Below are positions 42,360-51,224 of a DNA stretch of 64,000 bases, piece by piece. Position 1 is the first letter of the stretch, and each line of letters opens with the position of its first letter. Position numbers and translations under genes: made by a program. The DNA comes from Halorussus ruber. Lineage in GTDB: Archaea > Halobacteriota > Halobacteria > Halobacteriales > Haladaptataceae. The notes beneath the pieces were generated by a model. It worked only from the letters and a program-made list of their open reading frames with translations. It did not search any database and was not told the origin of the DNA. The stretch spans positions 248,001-312,000 of the forward strand of contig NZ_SBIT01000006.1 in assembly GCF_004765785.1 (NCBI RefSeq), written 5' to 3'.

Positions 42360-43493
42360 TCAGGTTCTCGCTCGGGCGAGATTCCGGACCTCGTACTCCT
42401 CGCTGACGCTCATCAGCGCGTCCGAGAAGAACTTCACGCCCCAGTTGGGGTACCGGAGGAACATGTAGCGACCGAACACCGGGGACGACCCCGGGAGCGC
42501 ACCGTCGATTGCCGCCGGACCTCCGAGTACCTGCTTGCGCTTGAGAAACTGCACCGAGTTCCGGGCGGCCGCTCGGTACTCGTCGTTTCCGGTCTGGCGG
42601 TGGAGTATCGACCAGACGAGCGCCATCTGGGCGTTGCCCGTCAGACAGTAGTACCACGTGTCGTCCCACGAGTCGTCGAACGACCCCCGGAGTATTCCGT
42701 CTCGCTCCTGCATCGCTAACAGCCTGTCCGCCGACCGTCTGGCGGCGTCGACGATGGCTCGGTCTCGAAGCGCGATTCCGCCTTCGAGCAGCCCCCGAAT
42801 CGTGTACGCGATGGTGTGAAGGAAAGCGCGAGAGCCGTCTCCGAACCCCGCCCCGTCGAACCACCCGTTCGCCCGCTGTCGCCCCATCGCCCACTCGAAG
42901 TTGCTCCGGGCGGCCTCGCGGTATCTCGCCCGACTGTCCTCGACGAGTTCTCCTCCTTCGAGGAGCGCCCACGCGACCCGAGTCGAGTAGGTGTGGACGT
43001 TGTTCTTGTAGGTGTGGCGGTCCCAGTACCCCTCCGGGGACTGCTGTTCGACCAGCCAGTCGCAGGCCCGTATCGCGCTCCGGCGGTATCGGTCGTCTCC
43101 GGTCTCGCGGTAGGCCGCGACGAGGCCGAAGATGATTTGCCCGGTGTTGAAGACGCTCGGCCCCCCGCTCTCGCCGGTCCCCTCCGGAAACGCCCCGTCC
43201 GGGCGTTGGACTCCGAGGAGCCACTCGGCCATCTGCATCGCCCTGTTCACGAGCGAGGGCTCCTCTCGCTGGGTTCCGTATTCGAGCAACGTGGGGACGA
43301 TGTACCCCGTCGTTTCCGGATAGGCGTCTCCCCACCCCAAGACGAGGTTGTAACAGCTCGCAGACCCCCCGTTTCCGGTCACGTCCTGACTTCGGCAGAG
43401 CCACCGGAGCGCTCCCGCCAGATGCTGTTCGTCGGACCGCGGCCTTCCCTCGCCGCCCGCAAGCGCGTCCCACGCCGTCCCGAGTCGTCCCAT
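42360..43493 (-). CDS. VpsJ-like (alpha/alpha)6-barrel protein
   Basis: 377 residues composed of helical repeats with Gly/Trp turns: WLCRSQDVTGNGGSASCYNL, AEWLLGVQRPDGAFPEG, DWLVEQQSPEGYWDRHTYKN, FEWAMGRQRANGWFDGAGF, LLAMQERDGILRGSFDDSWD. The QxxDG(F/W) turns are of the squalene-cyclase/prenyltransferase-like alpha-barrel class, used by polysaccharide proteins such as VpsJ and by several uronate lyases and epimerases. No signal peptide. It likely processes or modifies a polysaccharide. The exact enzyme type is uncertain. It precedes the AAC(3)-like gene on the same strand by 61 bp. Confidence 0.65.
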   Translation of the reverse strand: MGRLGTAWDALAGGEGRPRSDEQHLAGALRWLCRSQDVTGNGGSASCYNLVLGWGDAYPETTGYIVPTLLEYGTQREEPSLVNRAMQMAEWLLGVQRPDGAFPEGTGESGGPSVFNTGQIIFGLVAAYRETGDDRYRRSAIRACDWLVEQQSPEGYWDRHTYKNNVHTYSTRVAWALLEGGELVEDSRARYREAARSNFEWAMGRQRANGWFDGAGFGDGSRAFLHTIAYTIRGLLEGGIALRDRAIVDAARRSADRLLAMQERDGILRGSFDDSWDDTWYYCLTGNAQMALVWSILHRQTGNDEYRAAARNSVQFLKRKQVLGGPAAIDGALPGSSPVFGRYMFLRYPNWGVKFFSDALMSVSEEYEVRNLARART

Positions 43494-43594
43494 TAGTACG
43501 ACTCCCTGACTACACAGGATGGTATTAACTTACTGGGGGTATCGGTCGCTTTCGGCGACAGATAGATGTGAGGCTGAGGCGTTAGGCAGAGAGA

Positions 43595-44308
43595 ATGACC
43601 GACGTACCAAGCGCGTTTACGGACGAGAAAAGAATCGACGCTACCGCTCAGTCGGTCGAGGAGGGGCTGTACGAGGTCGAGCGCCGAGCTATCGGCTCGC
43701 ACTTCACTCGGTCCGGCGCGACCGTCTTGGACCTCGGGTGCGGCACGGGTCGCACGACCGGCGTCCTCGACGAGATGGGGTTCGACGTCGTCGGCGTGGA
43801 CGTGAGCGAACCGATGGTCTCGCGCGCCCGGCAACTCTTTCCGCACATCGAGTTCCGGTCCGGCGACGCGCGGGACCTCCAGTTCGAAGACGAGCGCTTC
43901 GACTACGTCCTGTTCTCGTTCAACGGCCTCGACTACGTCAAGCCGGAGGGCGACCGATACGTGGCGCTGCGGGAAATCTGGCGCGTGCTGAAACCCGACG
44001 GCACGTTCGTCTTCAGTTCCCACAACCCGTTTTACTTGCTCCCCGCCGACCCGACGAGCCTCTACGGCTATCTCCACCTCGCCCGATTCTGGAAGCACAA
44101 TCTTTTCGACGGAACTATCGCGTCCCGGTACAAGACCGACGCCTATTCCGAGAAGGAAATAGACACCTACTTCATCTCGCCGCGGGGCCAGCACAAGCAA
44201 CTGGCCCGATGCGGCTTCGAACTCTTGGAAATCGTTCATAAGGAGATGCTACCGTCGGCGTGGCTCGACCCGTGGCCCTACTACGTCGCCGAGAAACGCC
44301 CGCAGTAA
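43595..44308 (+). CDS. Class I SAM-dependent methyltransferase
   Basis: 237 residues. SAM-binding motif I VLDLGCGTGRTTGVLDEMGF, motif II DVVGVDVSEPMVSRARQL, motif III SGDARDLQFEDERFDYVLFS and motif IV IWRVLKPDGTFVFSSHNPFY are all present. The C-terminal half (YLHLARFWKHNLFDGTIASR) is aromatic and specific. In this region it probably methylates a sugar or an amino-sugar carboxylate. It starts its own plus-strand unit just before the ATP-grasp gene. Confidence 0.9.
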   Translation: MTDVPSAFTDEKRIDATAQSVEEGLYEVERRAIGSHFTRSGATVLDLGCGTGRTTGVLDEMGFDVVGVDVSEPMVSRARQLFPHIEFRSGDARDLQFEDERFDYVLFSFNGLDYVKPEGDRYVALREIWRVLKPDGTFVFSSHNPFYLLPADPTSLYGYLHLARFWKHNLFDGTIASRYKTDAYSEKEIDTYFISPRGQHKQLARCGFELLEIVHKEMLPSAWLDPWPYYVAEKRPQ

Positions 44309-44474
44309 CGGTTTCTCGCCGACGGACCGGACCGCAACATCGGCACGCAGAATCATAAAAAACTATACTTTACGGCGAGTTCTCACTAATAACTATAGGA
44401 AAATAAACGATTACATGAGTCATTGATTGGAATACTACTAAGACTCGTTCTACCTTCGTAGCATTCGCATCCGC

Positions 44475-45740
44475 ATGACGTCTGAGAAAAACAATTCGGT
44501 CCTGATACCTCACGAAGGGGGAACACGAGGCTATCACTGCCTGCGGTCGTTCGGGAAACGGGGGTTCGACACGATTCTGGGAGCCGACGGGACGACGCCC
44601 GGTTCGATGTCGCGGTACTGCGACGAGACGGTGTCGCTTCCCTCCACGGAGACTGACCTCGAAGTCTACAAAGACGCGCTCCTGGAGGTCGCGTCTCGGT
44701 CGGACGTTCGAACCATCGTTCCCGTCTGGGAAGCGACCGCGTTCGTGCTATCGAAGTACCGCGACGAGTTCGAGGACCACGTCGATTTGGCGGTGCCGTC
44801 TCTCGACCAACTCCGGACCGTCCAAGACCGGGTTCGCCTCGTCGAGGCCGCCGAGCGGGCGGGGGTTCCGGCCCCGGAGACGCGACCGCTCACCGAGGTC
44901 GAGAACTGGGACCGGGAACTCCTCGTCAAGTCGCGGTACAACCTCCTCACGAGCGATTACGTCGACTCCTTTTCGAGCGGTTCGGGAACTTCCGACCGCA
45001 TCGAACACCTCCGAGTCGGCGAGCGTCCGGACGTAGACGAGTTGGTCGCCGACATGGACCACGTGCCCATCGCTCAAGAGTTCGTCAAGTGGCGAGACGA
45101 GTACATGGTCGGCGCGATTTGCGACCGCGGGCGGCCGGTGGCGACGATTCAACTCCGCCAGATACGCGAAAACTCCTACAAGGGCGGCGGCGGCGTCTAC
45201 CGGAAGACGACCTACGAACCGGACCTCGACCGCGTGGCCCGCGACCTGCTCTCGGAACTCGACTGGCACGGGCTGGCGTGTCTCGAATACATGGAAGACG
45301 CCGACACCGGGGAGTTCAAACTGACCGAAATCAACCCTCGAATCTGGCAGTCCATCGGCCCCTCGATGCGAGCGGGCCAGGACTTCCCGTACTACTACTG
45401 GCTGGTGGCGTCGGGCGAAGCCGACCGCATCGACCCGGCGTACGAGTTGGGCGTCGGCAGTCACTTGCTCATGGGCGAGGCCCAGCACTTAAAGAGCATC
45501 CTCGACGAGGATTCGCCGCGGGTCGAGAAACCGAACTTCTACGCCACGCTGGGGGCGGTCGCGCTCTCGTGTCTGGTCGAACCGCGCTTCGACATCCTCC
45601 GGTTCGACGACCCGGCACCCTTCTTCTACGGGGCGTTCTCGGGGATTCGGCAACGACTCGGTTCGACGCTAGAGGCCGATTCTGGCCCCGAGCCGATTGG
45701 GAACCGCGCGGAGTACGCCGTCGATTCGGCCGAGGAGTAA
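44475..45740 (+). CDS. ATP-grasp carboxylate-amine ligase, intact copy
   Basis: 421 residues. An N-terminal Rossmann-like preATP-grasp part (VLIPHEGGTRGYHCLRSFGK) is followed by the ATP-grasp domain: DRELLVKSRYNLLTSDY (ATP-binding Lys), AQEFVKWRDEYMVGAI, NSYKGGGGVYRKTTYE (Gly-rich flexible loop), LACLEYMEDADTGEFKLTEI and NPRIWQSIGP with the terminal Glu/Asn metal ligands (TEINPR). Such ligases join an amino group to a carboxylate using ATP, for example in D-Asp ligation. A decayed copy lies 1.4 kb downstream. Likely substrate: an amino acid or uronate attached to a glycan. Confidence 0.88.
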   Translation: MTSEKNNSVLIPHEGGTRGYHCLRSFGKRGFDTILGADGTTPGSMSRYCDETVSLPSTETDLEVYKDALLEVASRSDVRTIVPVWEATAFVLSKYRDEFEDHVDLAVPSLDQLRTVQDRVRLVEAAERAGVPAPETRPLTEVENWDRELLVKSRYNLLTSDYVDSFSSGSGTSDRIEHLRVGERPDVDELVADMDHVPIAQEFVKWRDEYMVGAICDRGRPVATIQLRQIRENSYKGGGGVYRKTTYEPDLDRVARDLLSELDWHGLACLEYMEDADTGEFKLTEINPRIWQSIGPSMRAGQDFPYYYWLVASGEADRIDPAYELGVGSHLLMGEAQHLKSILDEDSPRVEKPNFYATLGAVALSCLVEPRFDILRFDDPAPFFYGAFSGIRQRLGSTLEADSGPEPIGNRAEYAVDSAEE

Positions 45741-45824
45741 CCGGCCAGTAACCATCAGTCCGGGCCGCCGTACCTCTTGGTCTGGGTCGCCGTCTTCGTT
45801 GGTCCCTGCCGCCCCATTCCGGAG

Positions 45825-46859
45825 TCACGTCGATTTGGAATCGGCGTACCGCTGGTACATCCCTCGCGCGAACTTGTACATCGGCCACACGACCGGCGAA
45901 CAGCCCCGTTCCCAGCAGAGGGCCGGGACCGGTTTCGCGCCGAACTTCTCCTTGAACCGGAACACGCCGTCCCTGAAGTCGCCGGTCGTCCCGCCGAAGT
46001 TGTACGTCTCGTAGCCGTTCTCTTGGCCCCACTTGATGGCGTACTCGTGGAGGAGTTCCGAGGGATGATACTCGAAGTCCGCCTCGGTGATTCCCGACAG
46101 TTCGTAGTTGAGCGTCGATTGGCCCTCGTCGAGTGTGAGGAGTATCGTGCCGCGCTCGCCGCCGTCGACTCGGAGCGTCAGCAGTTTCAGTCGGTCGGCC
46201 ATCTCGGTCAGTTCGAGGAAGAAATCCCGCGTGTACTCGTCGCCGTCGACCCGGTCCATCACCGACGAGAGCTTGTCGAAGAACGCCGACATCGACTCCT
46301 CGGTGATGTCCTCGTCCACCACCTCGAAGTCCTGTTCGTGACCGCTCCTGATGGCGCGCCGCCGCGAACTGTGCATCTCCTCCTTTATCGTCTCCCAGTC
46401 GTCCGTGATGTCGAGCAGGAAATCGCAGTAGTCGAACTTCGACTCGTATCCGTTCTCCCGGAAGAGTTCGTTGTACCGACTGAACTTCGACTTGGTGGTG
46501 TGGACCTTGTTCGAGACGACGGTCCTGTCCCCGATTTCGGGCACCGCGCTCAGGAACGACTCCATGACCTCCTCGGTGTCCGTGGTCGCTATGGGACCGG
46601 CGGAACCGGGCTTGGGCGGATAGAGGTGCTGAACCGGCAACGTATCGCCCTCCCGGAGGAAAATCGGAAAGACGCCCACCGGGTTGCCGCTCTTGGACGC
46701 GACGAGGTGTCTCGGTTCGTAGTCGGTCCCGTCCTCCATCGCCCGCAACCACTCGTAGCGGTGGTACACCTGTCCGAGTTCGGCTTGTTCGACCACGTTG
46801 TTCCACTGATTTCGATTGACGGACTCGATGGTATCGGTGCTGTAGACGTCTACTGCCAT
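45825..46859 (-). CDS. FemAB-like acyltransferase, copy 2
   Basis: 344 residues from ATG 46859. It shares the layout of copies 1 and 3: RNQWNNVVEQAELGQVYHRY, IKEEMHSSRRRAIRSGHEQD, FDKLSSVMDRVDGDEYTRDF, then LLHEYAIKWGQENGYETYNF and GTTGDFRDGVFRFKEKFGAK. It is more divergent than the other two. It converges with the intact ATP-grasp gene, which could link their activities. Substrate unknown. Confidence 0.8.
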   Translation of the reverse strand: MAVDVYSTDTIESVNRNQWNNVVEQAELGQVYHRYEWLRAMEDGTDYEPRHLVASKSGNPVGVFPIFLREGDTLPVQHLYPPKPGSAGPIATTDTEEVMESFLSAVPEIGDRTVVSNKVHTTKSKFSRYNELFRENGYESKFDYCDFLLDITDDWETIKEEMHSSRRRAIRSGHEQDFEVVDEDITEESMSAFFDKLSSVMDRVDGDEYTRDFFLELTEMADRLKLLTLRVDGGERGTILLTLDEGQSTLNYELSGITEADFEYHPSELLHEYAIKWGQENGYETYNFGGTTGDFRDGVFRFKEKFGAKPVPALCWERGCSPVVWPMYKFARGMYQRYADSKST

Positions 46860-47135
46860 TTTGTTCTCCCCCGAATGTACCTCTCTGACGAGAATCGGGA
46901 TGAAAAAAGGTTTGGCTAAATGATACACGGCCGCAACTATGCGGAAATTGCAGAGCCGACCCACGAGAGCTAAACGGGCCGTATTCCTCCGTTAATCGAG
47001 TAACGACGGCCGAAAGTGACGATTGGTTCTCACTCTCGCGGAAAAATTTACAATACGTCGTTCACATCGACTTTTCCCAATAATTCCGTGATAACGGCGA
47101 GAATATTTACAACGTCGGAGCCGGAGATTTCGAGT

Positions 47136-48494
47136 ATGGTGGGGATGTCGAACGGACGACCAGCATCTTTGACACCCAGTAGCACGCAAGATTCGCCGGG
47201 GTACCCCTGCGTTCGGTCGCTCGGCCGACGCGGCGTCCGCACGATATACGGGACGAAGTACGGCGAAAGCACGATTTCCTCCTCGCGCTACTGCGACGAG
47301 ACCGTCGAACTTCCGGTTCCGGACGAGGACGTCGCCGCCTACAAGGATGCGCTCCTTCGCGTCGCTTCTCGGCCCGACGTGTGCACCATCGTCCCGACCA
47401 ACGAGTACGACGCCTTCGTCCTCTCGAAGTTCAAATCCGAATTCGACCCGTCGGTCTCGCTCCCGGTGCCGTCGTTCGAGACCCTCGGCGTCGTCTACGA
47501 CCGGATGCGGTTGTTCGCGGCGGCCGAGGCGGCTGGCGTCCCGATGCCTGAGACGATGTCGTTCGACGAGGTCACCGACTAGGACCGGGAGCTAACCGTG
47601 AAAGCCCGGTACAACCTCGTCACGAACGACTACGACGAGTCGTGCCCGCCCAACGAGGGCCACCGGGTCAAAGACGTGGCGCACCTCCGCGTGGGCGAGA
47701 CGCCCGACTCCGACCAGACCGTTGAGGAAATGAAGCACGTCCCATCGCCCAGGAGTACGTCCCGTGCGAAAACGAGTACATGGTCGGCGCGCTGCGTCGA
47801 GACGGCGACCCGGTTGCGACGGTTCAACTCGACCAGATTCGAGAGGACTCCTACAAGGGCGGCGGGGGCGTCTACCGGAAATCGACCTACGACCCGGAAC
47901 TCGACCGGGTGGCCCGCGACCTCCTGGCGGAACTGGACCGGACTGGCGTGTCTCGAATACATGGAGGACGACGAGACGGGCGAGTTCGAACTCGCCGAAA
48001 TCAACCCGCGGATGTGGCAGTCGATGGCCCCGGCCGTTCGGGCGGGGCAGGACTTCCCGTACTACTACTGGCTGATGGCGGCGGGCGAGACCGACCGCAT
48101 CGACCCCGACTACGAGTTGGGCGTCGGAAGCCACCTGCTGGCGGGCGAGGCCCAGCACTTAAAGAGCATCCTCGACGAGGACTCCCCGCGGGTCGAGAAA
48201 CCCGACTTCGCCGCCGCGGTCGCGGCGGTCGCGCTCTCGTGTCTGGTCGAACCGCGCTTCGACATCTTCCGGTTCGACGACCCGGCCCCGTTCGCCTTGG
48301 CCGCGTTCGCGGGCGTCCGGAACCGACCGCATCGCTCTGAGCGCGACCACTCTCCGAGCGCGAATCGCTCCGACCCCGAACTGCTCGACTCGCTCCGACC
48401 CGACGGCCCACAAACGCTATTTGCTCCGTCGTCGTCCGTATCAGGTATCCCACGGCGTCGCCCGGACCGCTGGCGTCGGACGAGACACGAATGA
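47136..48494 (+). pseudogene. Decayed ATP-grasp ligase paralogue
   Basis: This is a second copy of the ATP-grasp gene at 44475. It is readable from end to end in shifting frames, with three lesions. A TAG at 47580-47582 replaces the TGG of the intact copy's NWDREL. One base is lost at about 47740 relative to CACGTGCCCATC. About five bases are lost at 47936-47945, restoring the frame. The region between is read correctly in another frame (YMVGALRRDGDPVATVQ...). The ends are well conserved (GQDFPYYYWL, LKSILDEDSPRVEKP), so inactivation appears recent. Start taken at ATG 47136. Confidence 0.85.
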
Positions 48495-48697
48495 GCTTCC
48501 GATTCGACATCGAGCGCGTCGTCCTCGGCGTCGTCGCGCTCGGCATGGCCGCGTTCTTCGCCGCGCACAGCTTCGTGCTTCTGAAGGGGAGCGACGAGCA
48601 GACGATGACGCTGGTCCGCTCGACGTGGTTGCTGGGTCTCGTCGTGTTACTCCTCGTCGGCGGCTTTCTCACCGCGGCGCGGCGCAACGCCGCCTGA
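48491..48697 (+). CDS. 68-residue two-span membrane protein
   Basis: MSFRFDIERVVLGVVALGMA then FFAAHSFVLLKGSDEQTMTL and SWLLGLVVLLLV-type second helix (STWLLGLVVLLLVGGFLTAA) ending in RRNAA. Its ATG overlaps the terminal TGA of the decayed ATP-grasp gene. No known family. The coupling may mean it once formed an operon with that gene. Function unknown. Confidence 0.6.
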   Translation: MSFRFDIERVVLGVVALGMAAFFAAHSFVLLKGSDEQTMTLVRSTWLLGLVVLLLVGGFLTAARRNAA

Positions 48698-48737
48698 GGG
48701 CGGCGCTCGTCGGTCAGAAACCCTCGTACTGCGCCGG

Positions 48738-49871
48738 TCACCGAACCTCGTACATCCCGAGTGACCAGTGGTTCGGCCCGAACGCGCGGCCGCCCCACCC
48801 GACGTTGCCATCGACCGCGCACCGCCAGCCGTCGGCGGTGTACCACGGGTCGATGTGGTGCATCCGGCCCGAGTTCCACCCGAGCCGCCGGTTCGACCCT
48901 TCGAGAATCGGCGACTCTGGGCGCTCGCGGTCGGCGTAGGCCGTCGGCGAAAGCTCCTCGACGTCGAAGGCCCGGACCTTGTCGCCGTACTGGGCCGCGC
49001 AGTCCTGAAAGAAGACCACAATTCCGTCTTCGGTGACAATCGGGCGGCCCGCGGGTCGCCCGGCCTCGGGGCGGTCGGGCGCGACGGGGTTGCGCTCGTG
49101 GGGCGTCCACCCGTCGCGCAGGAGGTCGTCGCTGTAGTACAGACACAGGTCGTGGTTGCCGTCGTCGCTCCCGAGCATCGCCCACCACAGGTCGTTCCAC
49201 CGGAACAGCACGCAGTCGGCGAGCTGTCGGTCCGGGTCCACGACGGTCGAGACGGGCCGCCAGCCGCCGGGCAACGAGTCGGTCTCGAAGAGGCGCACCG
49301 TCGCCGGTCGCTCGCGGTTCCACCGGTCCGGAACCATGTAGAACGTTTCTTCCAATTTAAATATATATGGAAAAGCAAGGTGTATCTTGTCTTTCAGCAC
49401 GACGCGGTCGTACTCCCACGACCGACCGCGGTCGGTGCTGGTGGCGTGGCCGACGACGCCGGTCGGTCGCCGGTCGCGGTTGTAGACCTCGAAGAAGAGC
49501 CGCCACGGGCCGGTCTCGGGGACGTACAGGAAGGGGTCGGCGACGAGGTCTACCGCCCCGTAGTCGGTCACGTCGGACGCGGTCAGGACCGGATTCGACG
49601 CCGACGCCATCGGGACCGGCCGGAAGGGCGGGGCACTCGACGCGCCGTCGAGGTGGAAGGGCCGAATCCGGTGGTCCGCGGACTGCTCGGCGGCTTCAGC
49701 GCCGGATCGGCCGGACTTATCGGACTGATGCGGTCGCTCGCGCTCGCGGCGAGCGCGAGCGACCGAGTCGAGGAGTCCGTCACCGAGTCGCCGGTGGACG
49801 AACTCTCCGGCCGTCCACCGGGCCGCGTGGGCGTACCGATTCGACCCGAGTCGAGAGACGATTCGCCGCAT
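48738..49871 (-). CDS. GINT1_N-like five-bladed beta-propeller protein
   Basis: 377 residues from ATG 49871. After a basic N-terminal tail come propeller motifs: VADPFLYVPETGPWRLFFEV, VVGHATSTDRGRSWEYDRVV, HLAFPYIFKLEETFYMVPDR, CVLFRWNDLWWAMLGSDDGN, RPAGRPIVTEDGIVVFFQDC. These match the glucosamine inositolphosphorylceramide transferase N-terminal (GINT1_N) / GH43-like fold, seen in bacterial polysaccharide loci. A local A/T-rich spot at 49353-49370 lies inside the gene. Probably a glycan-modifying or -recognising protein; the reaction is not known in prokaryotes. Confidence 0.72.
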   Translation of the reverse strand: MRRIVSRLGSNRYAHAARWTAGEFVHRRLGDGLLDSVARARRERERPHQSDKSGRSGAEAAEQSADHRIRPFHLDGASSAPPFRPVPMASASNPVLTASDVTDYGAVDLVADPFLYVPETGPWRLFFEVYNRDRRPTGVVGHATSTDRGRSWEYDRVVLKDKIHLAFPYIFKLEETFYMVPDRWNRERPATVRLFETDSLPGGWRPVSTVVDPDRQLADCVLFRWNDLWWAMLGSDDGNHDLCLYYSDDLLRDGWTPHERNPVAPDRPEAGRPAGRPIVTEDGIVVFFQDCAAQYGDKVRAFDVEELSPTAYADRERPESPILEGSNRRLGWNSGRMHHIDPWYTADGWRCAVDGNVGWGGRAFGPNHWSLGMYEVR

Positions 49872-50141
49872 CGTTACGCCGGTCCCTCGCCAGACCTCGA
49901 CTGTTCGAGGGCCGTCGTTTTCCACCGAGCGCGAGCGACCGAGGTCGGGTGTCGGCGCGGGCGATTCATGCCACTCCCGACGACGGCGCGCCTCAAAAAA
50001 GGAAGCTATCTTGTGGTATGCGAACGAATGTCAATATATCTCACTTTACGGTCCGCCAGAGTTCAAATGGCCACCATGATTAATATGAAATGCAGGCTTT
50101 GATACGACAGGTGTCCGCCAAGGGGGATTCCAGATATTTCC

Positions 50142-51224
50142 ATGAGTGAGAAAAATTTTCAAATATACGATAGTATAAACGACCTCAACGAGAACCAATG
50201 GAATGACGTGGTGAAGCAGTCCGACCGGGGGAGTGTCTTCCACCGGGCCGGATGGCTCCGAGCAGTCGAGGAGGGCCTCGACCGGTCGGCGAGACATCTC
50301 GTCCTCGAGAAGGGGAACAACCCGATTGCGCTTCTGCCGAACTTCGTCAGGCGGGTCGAGTTGCCGTCCTCGCTCCCGTCGGTCGTGGACCGACTCGACG
50401 CCAAGCGCCTCACGTCAATCGAACCCGGATTCGGCGGGCCGCTGTTCATGGGGAGCGAGCGGTCGAACTTCGAGATGATGTTCGACCACATCGACCGCCT
50501 GCTCGAACGCGACGACTTCGTCAACCACCGCGTGAAGGCGGCCAACGACGAGTATCTGCGCTACTCTCGACCGTTCTCGGAGTACGGCTATCAGCTCAGC
50601 TCCGGCGTCTGTCGGCTCGTCATCGACCTCGACCAAGGCTGGGAGTCCATCGAGTCGAACATGAACAAGTCCAAGCGCTCGAACATCTCCAAGGCCCGGG
50701 AGAACGACGCGACGGTCTACGAGCGCTCGCTCGAAGGCGAGGCCCTCGAGCGGTTCTACGAGACCTACCAGCAGGCCATGGACCGCGTCGGCGGGACCGC
50801 CTACCCCTACGCCTTCCTCGAACGAATCGGCGAGGAGTTGGCCGACCGGACCGAACTCTTCACGGTCGAGGTCGACGGCGAGTTCGCGGCCGGTCAGGTG
50901 TATCTCGTCGACGACGAGCAATCGTCGGTCCACTGCTTCTTCCAAGCGGTCGACGCGGACTACTTCGACTACTACCCGTCGGAACTCCTCGACGAGTACG
51001 GGATGAAGTGGGCCATCGAGCGCGATTACGGCGAGTACGACCTCGGAAGCAGTCCGTCTGACTTCACGGACGGCTCGTTCCGGTACAAGAACGAACTCGG
51101 TGCCCAACCCCGGCCGGTCCTCTCCTGGGAACGGGGCTGTTCGCCCATCAAGTGGCCGATGTACCGCCTCGGGCGCTGGTACCTCAAGAACCGTAACGGG
51201 TCGAGCGAACTCTCCTCTGCGTAG
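50142..51224 (+). CDS. FemAB-like acyltransferase, copy 3
   Basis: 360 residues and clearly a sister of copy 1: FHRAGWLRAVEEGLDRSARH compared with FHRTGWLRAVEEGLGRPARH. Core: IESNMNKSKRSNISKARENDA, YQQAMDRVGGTAYPYAFLER, then ELFTVEVDGEFAAGQVYLVD and MKWAIERDYGEYDLGSSPSD. The C-terminus is less conserved. Its 3' end overlaps the convergent 51184 gene by 41 bp. Likely acyl or aminoacyl transfer onto a surface glycan. Confidence 0.82.
   Translation: MSEKNFQIYDSINDLNENQWNDVVKQSDRGSVFHRAGWLRAVEEGLDRSARHLVLEKGNNPIALLPNFVRRVELPSSLPSVVDRLDAKRLTSIEPGFGGPLFMGSERSNFEMMFDHIDRLLERDDFVNHRVKAANDEYLRYSRPFSEYGYQLSSGVCRLVIDLDQGWESIESNMNKSKRSNISKARENDATVYERSLEGEALERFYETYQQAMDRVGGTAYPYAFLERIGEELADRTELFTVEVDGEFAAGQVYLVDDEQSSVHCFFQAVDADYFDYYPSELLDEYGMKWAIERDYGEYDLGSSPSDFTDGSFRYKNELGAQPRPVLSWERGCSPIKWPMYRLGRWYLKNRNGSSELSSA

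Noticed and set aside
47580-47582. TAG codon read as pyrrolysine or programmed readthrough
   Set aside because: The paralogue has TGG at this site and two further frameshifting deletions follow, which points to decay, not recoding. Haloarchaea are not known for pyrrolysine use.
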